A stretch of 64,000 nt of DNA from Ktedonobacter sp. SOSP1-85 (GCF_016587415.1 NZ_BNJI01000003.1:558001-622000), one strand, 5' to 3'; positions 9,131 through 18,327 are shown, counted from the first letter of the stretch. A program made the numbers and translations. The notes: generated by a model not told the origin, from the letters alone.

Positions 9131-10150
9131 TTATCGGGAGTGGCTCATGAAGAAGGTATACATAGCCTGGGTAGCGCTGGGGCCAGCGGGATCGGTATAG
9201 GAGCCAGAACTACTGCCGCCCGACCAGGCATGGCTCATGCCATTGATGGTCCAGTACTCTTCGATCTCCTGCCCGCTGGAGTTGTTCCAGCGCCGGATGG
9301 TGTAGGAGTGACCGCCGGAGACCTGGCCATTAGTGGTACTGGAGGGAGAGGAGAAGCTGGCGTTGTAAGAGCCGCCGGAGGCGTCGTAGTCTGTCCGCAT
9401 CCATTGTTGAACAGCCTGATTGCCATTGATGGGGTTAACGACGGTATCAGCGGTGCCATGGAAGACAATGACGGGGACCACGTGGGCGTAGTTGCCCATA
9501 GTATTGTAGGCAGCATCCCCCTGGCTGGTTGGATTGGGTCCACCGTAGAGTTGAGCGTAGGCCGCGCCATAGGCATTGGTGGTGGCCTGGTACTCAAGCC
9601 CGGAATGGATGCCGATGGCCGCATAGAGGTCAGGATAGGTCGCGCCCATATTGGAGGCCATAGCCGCGCCCGCCGACATGCCAGCGAGATAGACGTGATG
9701 AGTATCAATTCTCCAATCGCTGGTATCTTGCTCCACAGCCTGCGTGATGCCGCCAATAATCCCAGCCTCGCCACTATTGCGGTATTGATTGACGGAGAGG
9801 AACCAGTTCCAGCAGAGCGAGGCGTTATTGATGTATTGCTCCTGCGGATAGACGACGATAAACTGGTGCTGGTCTGCCAGCTGGTTCATCTGGGTTCCCG
9901 CCGCGAAATCCTGTGACGTCTGCGTGCAGCCATGCAGCATGACAATCATAGGAACTGAAGTGCCTGGCTGATAGTTAGCTGGAGTATAGACATAGTAGTT
10001 GCGGCTGCCTTGAAAGGCGTTGGAGTAGGTGTAGAGGTGCCATATGCCTCCACTGGCATGGGCCGTGCCTGTAGAGAGGGGAAGTAAGAGACTGAAGCTA
10101 AGCACTACAAGGCCAACCATGATCTTTGTGATCTTTGCATAATGAAACAT
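9131..10150 (-). CDS. secreted PHB-depolymerase-like esterase, single domain
   Basis: This 339-aa paralogue of the neighbouring esterase lacks its C-terminal repeats. A signal peptide (MFHYAKITKIMVGLVVLSFS onward, ending TAHA-SGG) is followed by the alpha/beta-hydrolase: VMLHGCTQTSQDF, nucleophile GMSAGAAM, Asp in HGTADTVVNP and His in MSHAWSGG. ATG 10150 has an excellent AAGGAGGT site 8 bases away, which rules out the longer in-frame extension. The catalytic domain is close to its neighbour over the full length, so the pair arose by tandem duplication, with the repeats gained or lost in one copy. Confidence 0.87.
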   Translation of the reverse strand: MFHYAKITKIMVGLVVLSFSLLLPLSTGTAHASGGIWHLYTYSNAFQGSRNYYVYTPANYQPGTSVPMIVMLHGCTQTSQDFAAGTQMNQLADQHQFIVVYPQEQYINNASLCWNWFLSVNQYRNSGEAGIIGGITQAVEQDTSDWRIDTHHVYLAGMSAGAAMASNMGATYPDLYAAIGIHSGLEYQATTNAYGAAYAQLYGGPNPTSQGDAAYNTMGNYAHVVPVIVFHGTADTVVNPINGNQAVQQWMRTDYDASGGSYNASFSSPSSTTNGQVSGGHSYTIRRWNNSSGQEIEEYWTINGMSHAWSGGSSSGSYTDPAGPSATQAMYTFFMSHSR

Positions 10151-10402
10151 CCGTGTTACCTCCTTCAGACACTCCTCTGTGCCTGATCGCCGGGCAGTAT
10201 CCGCCCTGAGGAAAAGATCGGTTGAGCTATCCCACGAACAATACAACAAACGATATTCATGAAGCAAACATGACAAGTGAATCACTTATCATATAACAGA
10301 TAGAAAAGCTCTTTGTCAAGATACACATGTGAGGGTATAGCAGAGAAAAGATTAGAAAATAGTGATTTCTCTTTCGCAGAGGAAAATTGCCTGTTTGCTG
10401 GG

Positions 10403-10431
10403 TTGACAATTATATATTGGGATGATAAACT
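10403..10431 (+). promoter_or_regulatory. sigma-70-type promoter
   Basis: TTGACA (10403-10408), a 17-bp spacer and TAAACT (10426-10431) give a near-consensus housekeeping promoter. It points at the structured RNA that follows. Confidence 0.65.
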
Positions 10432-10437
10432 ACTAAC

Positions 10438-10650
10438 AACGAAAGGAGGTGGTGTGAATAATGTATGAACCTAGTCGCTGCACAAGCAGCACATTGTTGC
10501 GCACCTCCCAGAAGAGAGGCCTGAAGCACTAGTTGCTTTCTCTTCTCGGGTGTGATGCACACTGGTAGGTTGCGTGACCTGCTTGCTTGTGCAGTTTCTA
10601 TAAAACAGAGCACGGGGACCAAGAAATATGCCCTCTGCTCTGTTTTTATT
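10438..10650 (+). ncRNA. structured small RNA / leader with a 23-codon ORF
   Basis: Between a strong promoter and an intrinsic terminator lies about 210 nt with nested pairing. CTGCACAAGCA (10478-10488) pairs with 10584-10594, AGAAGAGA (10510-10517) with 10539-10546, and GTGTG/CACAC closes a small hairpin near 10550. A strong Shine-Dalgarno (AAAGGAGGTG, 10442-10451) precedes ATG 10461, which opens a 23-codon frame ending at TAG 10532 (MYEPSRCTSSTLLRTSQKRG plus three residues). CACCTCC at 10502-10508, inside that frame, is the exact complement of GGAGGTG at 10445-10451, so the site can be hidden. The terminator is ACAGAGCA..TGCTCTGT followed by TTTTT. It may be a small RNA, a regulated small peptide or a leader cut off from its gene by the IS. 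Confidence 0.5.
10602..10650 (+). terminator. intrinsic terminator of the small RNA unit
   Basis: AAAACAGAGCA (10602-10612) pairs with TGCTCTGTTTT (10636-10646), with an inner GGG/CCC, and a T-rich run follows. This is a good rho-independent terminator and would work in both directions. Confidence 0.75.
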
Positions 10651-10736
10651 TTTGGGATGTAGTGGGCCATCTAGAATGTCCTCTCTGGCAAACTTATTGC
10701 TCTTTTCACTATTCGGGGTCGCGACATTTTTACCCC

Positions 10737-12178
10737 ATACGCACCAACTTAAGCAAGGAAGAGGCAAAAAGAAGCTCCATCTGCGATGATATCAAAGACC
10801 ATTGAGATATCATTTTCAGAAGGAGCCAATGCCATGATGAGTGTATCACATGTGGAACAATGCCTGAAACACATCCTGGAAGAGAGAGCGAACCTATTGG
10901 CCCATGAGACGGGCTGTATTCAACGACAGAGAAAATTCAGCGGAGCAGATCTGCTGCAAACACTGGTCTTTGGCTGGCTGAGCCATCCCGATGCGAGTCT
11001 AGAGACGTTGGCATCGGTCGCGACGTTGCGAGAGGTCGAGGTGACAGATACAGCGATCCACAAACGCTTCACCCCCGCCTGCGCTCAGTTCCTGCATGCC
11101 ATTTTAGAAGAGATGACCAGCGTGATCGTGGAGGCGGATCGGGAAGTGCCTTTGGAGTTGGTAAGCCGATTTGAGGCCATTGTGCTTGAAGACAGCAGTA
11201 CTGTCGCGCTGCCCGCATGAGCTCGCGACCTGTTGGCAAGGCTGCGGTGGAGCCCCTGGAGAAGGTCATGCAGCGGTCAAGCTCCATGTGCGCTGGGAGG
11301 TAAAACGAGGAAATCTGCAAGGGCCAAAGCTCACGCACGGGCGTACCAGTGATCGCTCGAGTCCCCTCAAAGAGGAACCACTGCCTGCTGGGAGTTTATA
11401 TATCGCGGACCTGGGATACCTGGATTGGGGAAGCATTGCAACTCGACGAGCGGCAGGCAGTTACACGCTCACCCGTGCCCAAGCCAGAACTATGTATTGG
11501 ACCCCAGAGGGCAAGCCATTGCAGTTGGATCCCTTGCTTCCGCAGCGGGTGGGACAGACCAAAGAGCTCTGGGTCCGGGTAGGAGATCAGCACCGCTATC
11601 TGATGCGTCTACTCATCATCCGGGTTCCCGAAGAAGTGGCACAGCGGCGACGCGCTGATTTGGAAGCGGAGGCTCTGCGGCGAAACCAACCAATCCGGCA
11701 GAGAGCCTGGGAGCTCGCAGATTGGACCATTCTGCTGACCGATGTTCCTGCTCACCTGCTCAGTTTGCAGGAAGCCCTTGTGCTCATGCGGGAACGATGG
11801 CAAATGGAGATACTCTACAAGTTATGGAAGCAATACGGACAGATTGATGAATGGCAAACGACCAATCAATGGCGAATCCTCTGTGAACTGTATGCGAAGC
11901 TCATTGGACTGCTGCTGCAACACTGGCTCATTCTCCTGTTTGCCTGGCACGATGAGCAGCGTAGTTTGGTCAAACTGGCACAGGTCGTCCGTGATACCGC
12001 CTGTTCTCTCCTCGAAGCGCTGGCTGGCAACCACTCATTTGGTGCTGCCCTCCAAAGCATCCAACGTCGTATGCGTTCAGGATGTCAAATGAACAAACGC
12101 AGAAAGCATCCCAATTCCGCCCAGCTTCTCCAGCGCCGCTCGACCAACTGGGCCCTTAGTCCTTAAGTTGGTGCGTAT
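10737..12178. mobile_element. IS4-family insertion sequence with 22-bp flanking direct repeats
   Basis: The element is 1442 bp with perfect 17-bp terminal inverted repeats, ATACGCACCAACTTAAG at 10737-10753 and its complement at 12162-12178. On each side lies an identical 22-bp sequence (10715-10736 and 12179-12200) beginning GGGGTCGCGACA and ending ACCCC. IS4-type elements usually duplicate about 8-12 bp, so 22 bp is long. The 22-mer is itself roughly palindromic, so it may be a preferred target or part of the element ends. Confidence 0.8.
10834..12166 (+). pseudogene. IS4-family DDE transposase, frameshifted
   Basis: The first part (ATG 10834, AAGGAG site) runs to LEDSSTVALPA then TGA at 11220. 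The second continues one frame over as HELATCWQGCGGAPGEGHAAVK and runs to 12166. Asp in LEDSS is the first catalytic residue, Asp in YIADLGYLDW the second, and RWQMEILYKLWK fits the IS4 R-3-E-6-K signature with the catalytic Glu. Re-joining at CTG CCC G CAT needs a single +1 shift. A slippery CCC-G is present, but without a stimulatory element I see, so an inactivating one-base insertion is more likely than programmed frameshifting. Confidence 0.8.
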
Positions 12179-12702
12179 GGGGTCGCGACATTTTTACCCC
12201 CAAAAATCCCCGTTAAGGATTGGCAAGACTGATAAAAGCCTTCTGTTTTCCCTCTAAACTTTGAGAAAGTGGCCCTCCTTTCCCATCCAGTGCTGTTTCA
12301 TTGACAGGTCACTAATGAAGGGCCAGAAGTGGTCCAGGGAACTGTGGCCGACTAAAGCTGTGCGGTGCGTGTCAAAAATCGTTGGTTTGCTGCAACAAGT
12401 GGTCTCTCAAGGAGCCTTTTGTGACATCCTTCATAGCCTGAACGGAGATTCTCCTAAGATACTTCTCCTATTCCTGGTGCGGGCGAAGTTGGAGGAGAAA
12501 ACTCCTCTGGTGCCCGCTGCTCTCGGAGAATCGGATGCAAGTTTGTTCTCATTTCTTGGGAGGAGAGAGCATGGCGACAGAAATTTTGAGAAAGCAGGTA
12601 TGGACGCTATGAGCACCGATCTTCCTCCAATGAATATGTGTTGCAGAAAAGACGGAAGATCGGTTGGTCTGATGAGTGAACGTGACAAAGAGAGGAAAGA
12701 GT

Positions 12703-13380
12703 ATGGCGAACCAGGAACATCTTGAGCGGTTTCAGGAGGGCGTGATCGTCTCACCAGAAGAAGCAGGAGCAGAAGTCAGGCGACTCCTGGAAGACAATCT
12801 TCCCTCAAGATCGTTTTTTGAGCCCTATCGGCCGCTTCGTCACTGGTTTTTGAGACCTGACGAGAGTGGAAATATCCACGGAATCTCTCATGAAGCCAGA
12901 GTCCTGATCTGGCAAGAGATCCTCGCACGGCTGCTCATCAAAGAGGGGGTGAGTTTGGATCAAGAGGCATTACGGTGGGCTGCGGCAACACATGACACCC
13001 AGCGCCTTGCGGACGGCACGGATTTTCCCCATGGAGAGAGAGCCGCAGCCTGGGTGCAACGGGTCTTCAAGCATCGTCTCCCTGCACCTACTCTGGAGAG
13101 GGTCATGTATCTCAATACCTGGCATGTACCTCCCGATAGCTGGGCACCAACCATGATGACTGAGTTAGCCGTTTTTAAAGATGCTGACAGTCTGGATCGA
13201 GTGCGGCTCTATGATCTGGACCCACAGTTTCTGCGTTGGGACTCCTCAAAAACCCTCTTACAGTATCTGGCAGATGCTCTCTTTGAGGGCAGTGAGCGCA
13301 AACAGCAGCGAGAAGGATGGGATGTGTTTGATGCTGTTATCGAGACAGCAGTAGAACTCGGTTTAGTCATAGCTCAGTAG
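12703..13380 (+). CDS. HD-domain phosphohydrolase-like protein
   Basis: The 225-aa product carries an HD metal-binding pattern: His in GNIHGISHEARVLIW, His-Asp in AAATHDTQRL, a further His in DFPHGERAAAW and Asp in VFKDADSLDRVRL. HD enzymes hydrolyse phosphate esters such as nucleotides, (p)ppGpp or cyclic nucleotides; the substrate here is unknown. ATG 12703 follows a GAGAGGA site; a GTG at 12676 is in frame but lacks a site. The gene stands alone. About 500 bp upstream (12201-12702) I see no convincing gene, only scattered stem-forming sequence and a very short ATG frame at 12571 behind a GGGAGGAG site. Confidence 0.65.
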   Translation: MANQEHLERFQEGVIVSPEEAGAEVRRLLEDNLPSRSFFEPYRPLRHWFLRPDESGNIHGISHEARVLIWQEILARLLIKEGVSLDQEALRWAAATHDTQRLADGTDFPHGERAAAWVQRVFKHRLPAPTLERVMYLNTWHVPPDSWAPTMMTELAVFKDADSLDRVRLYDLDPQFLRWDSSKTLLQYLADALFEGSERKQQREGWDVFDAVIETAVELGLVIAQ

Positions 13381-13411
13381 CCCAAACACCTGACAGAGGA
13401 GGAGAGAGTTC

Positions 13412-13474
13412 ATGCCAAAGAAAATGGAGGTTTTTGCATCACCCCCCGAAACGGTGTACTTGACCGAACGCTAG
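13412..13474 (+). pseudogene. truncated gene start cut by a repeat end
   Basis: A strong GAGGAGGAG site precedes ATG 13412, but the frame closes after 20 codons (MPKKMEVFASPPETVYLTER). From about 13441 the DNA becomes CCCCCCGAAACGGTG, which is shared with the ends of the repeat at 20949-21204. It looks like a gene whose body was lost when a repeat end was joined here. Confidence 0.35.
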
Positions 13475-13740
13475 GCTACCCGTAAAATAAGACAGAGGCA
13501 AAATGGTCGTAACGCGCAAAGGAACGGCACTGATTGCAAGAAGAGCAGAGCAGAGTCAAGCGCGCCTGGCTCATCCCAATGTGAGGATGTTTCCTCGTAA
13601 CCACTGTTCAGCATTGGAGCAAGGCGCATGAATCCCGCCCAATTTGGAAGCAATTGTTGCCAAATGCCTTGTGTATCCCGCAGGCAAGGCGGGCGCGAGT
13701 TGTCGTACAGGCTTTCGATAGCCTGTCTGAAGGGAACAAA

Positions 13741-14005
13741 ATGCCCGACATGGACCCAATTGGCCCTCGGATGATCACCATGGTTCTGTTCTGCCAGCAT
13801 GCAGCCCACAGGGTCGCACTGGCTCTCTGGAGGACGTTAGAGCGCGGGCTGGCACAAGTACTCCATCTGGTTCCGGGACAAAAGCGGAGGGAGTTGGCTG
13901 CCCTGCGCACCCGCGTAGCAGATCAGGAGCAACGCGAGCGAGAGGCGGAAGTTCGCGCCAGGCAGCACGAGATTGAAGTCCAGATTGTCTTGGAATCCAT
14001 GCTCA
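13741..14005 (+). pseudogene. coiled-coil gene, 5' part, split by a transposon
   Basis: The frame opens at ATG 13741 behind AAGGGA and encodes a hydrophobic-to-basic N-terminus followed by charged heptad-like helix (KRRELAALRTRVADQEQRER). It reads straight to ATGCTCA at 13999-14005, where the transposon end starts. The same ATGCTCA at 20575-20581 resumes the frame. Joining the two parts gives one 175-aa coiled-coil protein of unknown role. The few residues read past 14005 are transposon sequence. Confidence 0.65.
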
Positions 14006-14185
14006 CCCACGATATACGCAACGAGATGGAAGCAAGCAAACAATGAGAAGATTGAGGACATTTCTGTGAGCGGGAAGAACGGAAAAGTGGAGTGGAAATG
14101 GCGATAGATAGACGTTGATGGATATGAAAGAGAGACCAAGCAAGAAGATATCCAGAAAAAAGAAGCAAGCGACGTACCCGAGCGT

Positions 14186-16228
14186 TTATGCGGCAGTCAG
14201 CACATCAAAGTCGAAAGACTGGGCAAACGCCACTGGGAGACCATGAATGGTAACCTCAAGTGGAGAGGCGGTGGGTGGGCGAGCATTGCGAGCGAGACGT
14301 TGACTCCAACTGAGCCGCCAATGTGCGCGATGGGCTCTGGTTTGCACATCTTGTGGCTCAGAACCCACTATGGCGACGTGCTGAACTGGGCCAAAGGCGA
14401 GCAGAACGGTTTGCATGCGAAGCAAATGGAACCATCGTCGCCGTATCTGACAACGCAGCCAATCTCCCCAAAGGACGGGATGAGAAGGTGCGGGTTCGTC
14501 GGGAGCGTGCTCTTCGTGTGGAGGCTGATCAGGTGCGGGTGTATCGGGCGAGAAGGCGGTGGGAGAGAGTCGTCGGAACACAGCGCTCACCCGTCGCGGT
14601 TTGATCGTGGTGGTGCCGCTTTCTTGACACTGTACACGCAGAGGGCAAGGGCGGCAATGGCACAAACGAGCAGCATACAGCACGCGCAGAGAGCCATTTG
14701 GTTCCAGTCTTCGCTCTTGCGCGTACAAGGGGCGATCTGCCGGACAGCGCAAGGTTCCATCTGGCTGCAGAGAAAAATCTGCCCCGGCAAATCCTTTGGT
14801 GTAGGATCGGCGTGCCCACTCGGGAGGTCCATACAAGACGGGCTCGGTAGTTTGAGCAGGTTCGGTAGTTTGAGCAGGCTCGGTAGCTTGAGCAGGCTCG
14901 GTAGCTTGAGCAGGCTCACTCATCTGAGAATAGGACAAATCTGTCAAGCGCATGGTGGTAGGAGACAGGTGCTGCCCGAACTCCAATCGCATATTCCAGA
15001 GCCATTGGCTGACGATTTGCCAGACCTCTTGTCCGCAGGGAGTATGAGAAACCCAGCGATCCGGGTTTTGCTCCAAGTCTTCGTCGGCAAGCACCGTCTC
15101 AAAGGACCCTCGATGTAAGTAGAGATCAAGCACATCTGCGGGAGTGAATGCATTGGGTGGGACTGTGGTGAAGAATTGCTCGTAGACCATCCCGTTGCGC
15201 GTCTCACCAATGGGAGGTGGGGAGGCGCTCACTGGATAAGCAGCCAAAACCATACGTACCACTGGTCCCGTCGCAGTGAGTGCGATATTGAGGCAATCAA
15301 AGAGCGCACGGCAGGTCCCTGATTCAGGGTGTCTCGTCTGCTGATCTGGCGGCTGTCGTAAACGGGCCTGGACGGCAGGCAGATCCAGCAGATGGTAGTC
15401 CTTCCCACGTACAACAACCCCCGGCCCCTGCCGGGCGAGGAGATCGGCAAAAGGGGCGGCATTGCCGTACAAGCCGTCCAGCCGGAGCAAGACGTGGGAG
15501 AGGGGCAGGTTGAGCGCTGCGGCATACGCCGTAACTACCTCTCGCGCACGCAGCAATTCCCCCCTGTAATCCCCATTGCCTGCATTGCCAAAGGTCCCAA
15601 GCCACTGATGGGTATGGGCTTGCAAAATGGTGGTTCGCGTCCGCACGACTTCTCCACGCTTGCGGCCTTGATAGCCTGGAGCACAAACAGCGTCAAAGCG
15701 GCGATGAGAGGCAGGCAACTCCGGTGCCTGCGGAAGCGCACGTTGTCTGGCTACCTGCCTGGTTCCATCAACATCCATCACGGTCCAATGGTTTCCCAGA
15801 CGGTCCCACACGCCTCCAGGTGGAGAACCAAACGGAGATCGTGCCACGAGATCTTCCTCAAAGAGCGTTCGCAGCGCTTCCACTGCTGGTTGATCAAGGG
15901 CTGCAAGAAAGCGAGAGAGGGTCGCAGGATGAGGCAAGTTTGCTCTGCCAAAAAGCGCCATGAACGCTTCTGCAAACGGAGCAACTCGCTCCGAAAACGC
16001 CAGGATGGTTGGTTCTCCGCTCACTGCGTAGCCGATGAGCATCACGAGAAAATCAATCACTTCGTAGTTCCCCATGCGAGCACGCGCAAAGCGCACCCGC
16101 TCCTCAATGGCTTTGAGAAGGCCCAACTGCGTGAACACATAAGCCACGACCGCCACTTCGCCCAGCCACGAGGGGGTGGATGGAACGGAGGTGGGAGCTA
16201 TTTGGACATGAACGGGAGGATGTGTCAT
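14186..16228 (-). CDS. DDE transposase, 680 aa
   Basis: This intact transposase is homologous to the one at 18562-20473 along its length. Landmarks are VMDVDGTRQVARQRALPQ (first Asp), LLRLDGLYGNAAPFADLL (second Asp) and a C-terminal YLHRGSFETVLADEDLEQNPDRW with acidic residues in the expected catalytic region, which suggests a DDE enzyme of the IS4/IS1380 superfamily. A Cys cluster follows (CHCRPCPLRVQCQ), perhaps metal binding. A four-fold AQATEP/AQTTEP tandem repeat near residue 450 forms a Pro/Thr linker. ATG 16228 is preceded by a 21-bp inverted repeat that may control expression. I cannot assign a named IS. Confidence 0.78.
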   Translation of the reverse strand: MTHPPVHVQIAPTSVPSTPSWLGEVAVVAYVFTQLGLLKAIEERVRFARARMGNYEVIDFLVMLIGYAVSGEPTILAFSERVAPFAEAFMALFGRANLPHPATLSRFLAALDQPAVEALRTLFEEDLVARSPFGSPPGGVWDRLGNHWTVMDVDGTRQVARQRALPQAPELPASHRRFDAVCAPGYQGRKRGEVVRTRTTILQAHTHQWLGTFGNAGNGDYRGELLRAREVVTAYAAALNLPLSHVLLRLDGLYGNAAPFADLLARQGPGVVVRGKDYHLLDLPAVQARLRQPPDQQTRHPESGTCRALFDCLNIALTATGPVVRMVLAAYPVSASPPPIGETRNGMVYEQFFTTVPPNAFTPADVLDLYLHRGSFETVLADEDLEQNPDRWVSHTPCGQEVWQIVSQWLWNMRLEFGQHLSPTTMRLTDLSYSQMSEPAQATEPAQATEPAQTTEPAQTTEPVLYGPPEWARRSYTKGFAGADFSLQPDGTLRCPADRPLYAQERRLEPNGSLRVLYAARLCHCRPCPLRVQCQESGTTTIKPRRVSAVFRRLSPTAFSPDTPAPDQPPHEEHAPDEPAPSHPVLWGDWLRCQIRRRWFHLLRMQTVLLAFGPVQHVAIVGSEPQDVQTRAHRAHWRLSWSQRLARNARPPTASPLEVTIHGLPVAFAQSFDFDVLTAA

Positions 16229-16237
16229 ACTTTTGCT

Positions 16238-16294
16238 GTGTCTTCTTTCTAGAGAAAAGGGATATTTAACGGTTTTTCTCTAGAAAGAAGACAC
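16238..16294. promoter_or_regulatory. 21-bp inverted repeat upstream of transposase
   Basis: GTGTCTTCTTTCTAGAGAAA plus one base (16238-16258) is the exact complement of 16274-16294, with a 15-nt loop, starting 10 bases before the transposase ATG. The related IS has a similar but imperfect structure at 20475-20526. Conserved position with different sequence suggests selection for the structure, as an operator or as an RNA hairpin that limits translation. Confidence 0.55.
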
Positions 16295-16649
16295 ATTTCT
16301 GGTGTCTTTTGCCAGTTTTTAGACGATTTACCCCCTTCGAGCCTTGCTATGCCACCTTGTTGCGTATGTCGTGGGCCCGTGATTTACAAGAGCCAAAAGA
16401 TAGGCCAATTGTCTCTCTTGCCAGATCGGCCGTTCGCATTGCTCTTTTTGTCCGGGGGAGTACACTCGAATAGAAGGCATGCTCATTGAGGAGGAATAGA
16501 ACGCTTCTGTGTTTGAGCAGAAAGATTGAGCCCGCAAGTTTGGAAAGAATAGGACGATGAGAGAATCGCAGGAAGAGTTGTTTTACCTGTCCAGTAAACA
16601 GTGAGGAACAAGACGTTCTCTCAGTTGAGCACGAGGGAGTTTCCCATCC

Positions 16650-18038
16650 ATGCAAACACTGCACTTTGATACGCTGATCATTGGTTTCGGCAAAGGTGGC
16701 AGGACGCTTGCCGCCTTCCTGGGGAACAAAGGACAGAACGTGGCCGTCGTGGAAAAGTCGAAGGAGATGTATGGAGGAACCTGCATCAATATCGCTTGTA
16801 TCCCTACCAAGTCGCTCGTCCTGTCTGCTGAACATGCCACCAGCCATCATCCCAACACGTATGAAGAGAAGCAGACCTACTACAGGAAGGCGATCGAGGA
16901 GAAGCAGCGACTGGTTACCACGTTGCGACAAAAGAGTTACGACAAGCTGCATACCAATCCTCATATCCGTGTCATTGATGGTCTTGCCAGTTTCATTGCT
17001 CCGCACGAGGTACAGGTCGTCCTGAGTGACACTCAGGATGTGTTTCAGATACGGGCCGAGAAGATTATCATCAGTACAGGCACAGAGCCTTCTATTCCCC
17101 AGATTCCGGGTCTGGAGCAGAGCCGACACGTCTACAATAGTACGACGTTGATGGAATTAAAGCAATTGCCCCGTCACCTGATCGTGATTGGCAGTAGCTA
17201 CGTCGGTCTGGAGTTCGCCTCTATTTACCGGGCCTTTGGCGCTGAAGTCACCGTCTTAGAACAGCAAGGCGTCTTTCTGCCCGCACAGGATCGCGACATT
17301 GCGGCAGCCGTTTACCAGACGATGCAGAACCAGGGGATCACCTTCCACCTTCACGCGAAAGTCCAACAGATTCAAGATGAGGCCAATCAAACCGCTGTTG
17401 CATTTATGGACGAACAGGGACAGACCCACACGCTGGTTGGAGAAGCCGTCCTGGTCGCAACGGGGCGCGCAGCCGTGACAGCGGAGCTCCACCTGGAAAA
17501 GGTCGGTGTGGAAACCAATGAGCGTGGCTTTGTGAAGGTCGATGAGTATCTGCGGTCCACAGTCCCCAACATCTGGGCCGTTGGAGACGTCAATGGGGGA
17601 CCGCAATTCACCTATATCTCACTGGACGATTTTCGGATTATCCGCGATCAACTGAATGGAGGGGGAAAACATTCCACACGCACCCGCCAGCACGTGCCGT
17701 ATTCCATCTTCATCTCGCCTCCACTCTCCCGCGTCGGACTCTCAGAAGCAGAGGCCATCCGTCAGGGATATGAGATCAAAGTGGCCAAACTTCCGGCAGC
17801 TGCCAATACGCGGGTGCAGATGATGCGAGAGCCTGCGGGACTGTTGAAGGCGATCGTGGATGCTCGTACTCAGAAGATTCTTGGTTGTACGCTCTACAGT
17901 GCTGAGTCCAATGAGGTCATCAATACGGTCGCGATGGCCATGCATGCGGATATGGACTATCAGGTACTGCGTGATAACATCTTCACGCATCCAAGCGTCT
18001 CCGAAGTCTTGAATGACCTCTTTGGTCTCATTTCATAG
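16650..18038 (+). CDS. rclA: RclA-like FAD-dependent disulfide oxidoreductase
   Basis: The 462-aa product is a class I pyridine nucleotide-disulfide oxidoreductase. It has the N-terminal FAD dinucleotide fold (LIIGFGKGGRTLAAFLG), the redox pair in GGTCINIACIPTKSLV, an NAD(P)H fold (LIVIGSSYVGLEFASIYRAFG), the second FAD motif (NIWAVGDVNGGPQFTYISLDDFRII) and a dimerisation domain ending IFTHPSVSEVLNDLFGLIS. The GFGKGG, YISLDD and NDLF signatures match E. coli RclA, which protects against hypochlorous acid and reduces Cu(II), more closely than mercuric or dihydrolipoyl reductase. No rclR, rclB or rclC neighbours are present. The gene is cargo between two ISs, so probably acquired. ATG 16650 has a GAGGGAG site. 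The 273 bp before it hold no gene. Confidence 0.82.
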   Translation: MQTLHFDTLIIGFGKGGRTLAAFLGNKGQNVAVVEKSKEMYGGTCINIACIPTKSLVLSAEHATSHHPNTYEEKQTYYRKAIEEKQRLVTTLRQKSYDKLHTNPHIRVIDGLASFIAPHEVQVVLSDTQDVFQIRAEKIIISTGTEPSIPQIPGLEQSRHVYNSTTLMELKQLPRHLIVIGSSYVGLEFASIYRAFGAEVTVLEQQGVFLPAQDRDIAAAVYQTMQNQGITFHLHAKVQQIQDEANQTAVAFMDEQGQTHTLVGEAVLVATGRAAVTAELHLEKVGVETNERGFVKVDEYLRSTVPNIWAVGDVNGGPQFTYISLDDFRIIRDQLNGGGKHSTRTRQHVPYSIFISPPLSRVGLSEAEAIRQGYEIKVAKLPAAANTRVQMMREPAGLLKAIVDARTQKILGCTLYSAESNEVINTVAMAMHADMDYQVLRDNIFTHPSVSEVLNDLFGLIS

Positions 18039-18094
18039 CCAATCGCCTCTGCTCTCTCCACGCAAGCAGGCGGTCTGAACGATATTCTTTCGAA

Positions 18095-18120
18095 AAGGGC
18101 GATCTCTGGTGATCGCCCTT
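18095..18120. terminator. terminator after rclA
   Basis: AAGGGCGATC (18095-18104) pairs perfectly with GATCGCCCTT (18111-18120) around a 6-nt loop, 57 bases after the rclA stop. Confidence 0.7.
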
Positions 18121-18147
18121 ATGCTGAAAGATCAACAACAGATGGTA

Positions 18148-18327
18148 TTAATCGCGGAAGCAGGCCAAGTGAAAAGAACGCGCGGCAGGTTTACCATCCG
18201 GATCGAAAGTATGGACCTGCATCTGGTTCGGGTCCTTTGCCAAGCCAACAGTAATCAGACCCGGCAGGACTGCTTCGTCGGTTGCACTACCAATCGTTGC
18301 AGCGAAGTTTGTCTTTACCTTGCCTTG
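18148..18327 (-). pseudogene. 3' remnant of an unknown gene, cut by the right IS
   Basis: On the minus strand about 58 codons read as a plausible protein end (KTNFAATIGSATDEAVLPGL, then DPNQMQVHTFDPDGKP) and stop at 18148. Upstream the frame runs straight into the IS end at 18328, so the rest of the gene is missing. It is probably cargo truncated when the IS arrived. No family is recognised. Confidence 0.35.

Larger units (their letters stand above)
14006..16375. mobile_element. left IS of the composite transposon
   Basis: The terminal repeats are CCCACGATATACGCAACGAG (14006-14025) and the complement of CCCACGACATACGCAACAAG (16356-16375), matching at 18 of 20 positions. It contains one long transposase gene. 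The family is related to the IS at 18328-20574, whose ends share the CCCACG..AT.CGCAAC.AG pattern. Confidence 0.75.

Noticed and set aside
10834..11220. Programmed +1 frameshift in the IS4 transposase
   Set aside because: A CCC-G site exists, but IS4-family transposases are normally single-frame and I see no stimulatory structure. A simple mutation is more likely.
12261..12725. 154-codon plus-strand frame before the HD gene
   Set aside because: No ribosome binding site, odd composition and overlap with the well-supported start at 12703. It looks like chance.
16347..17129. 260-codon minus-strand frame opposite rclA
   Set aside because: It lies antisense to a clear RclA homologue and has no recognisable motifs or start signal. 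Shadow of the real gene.
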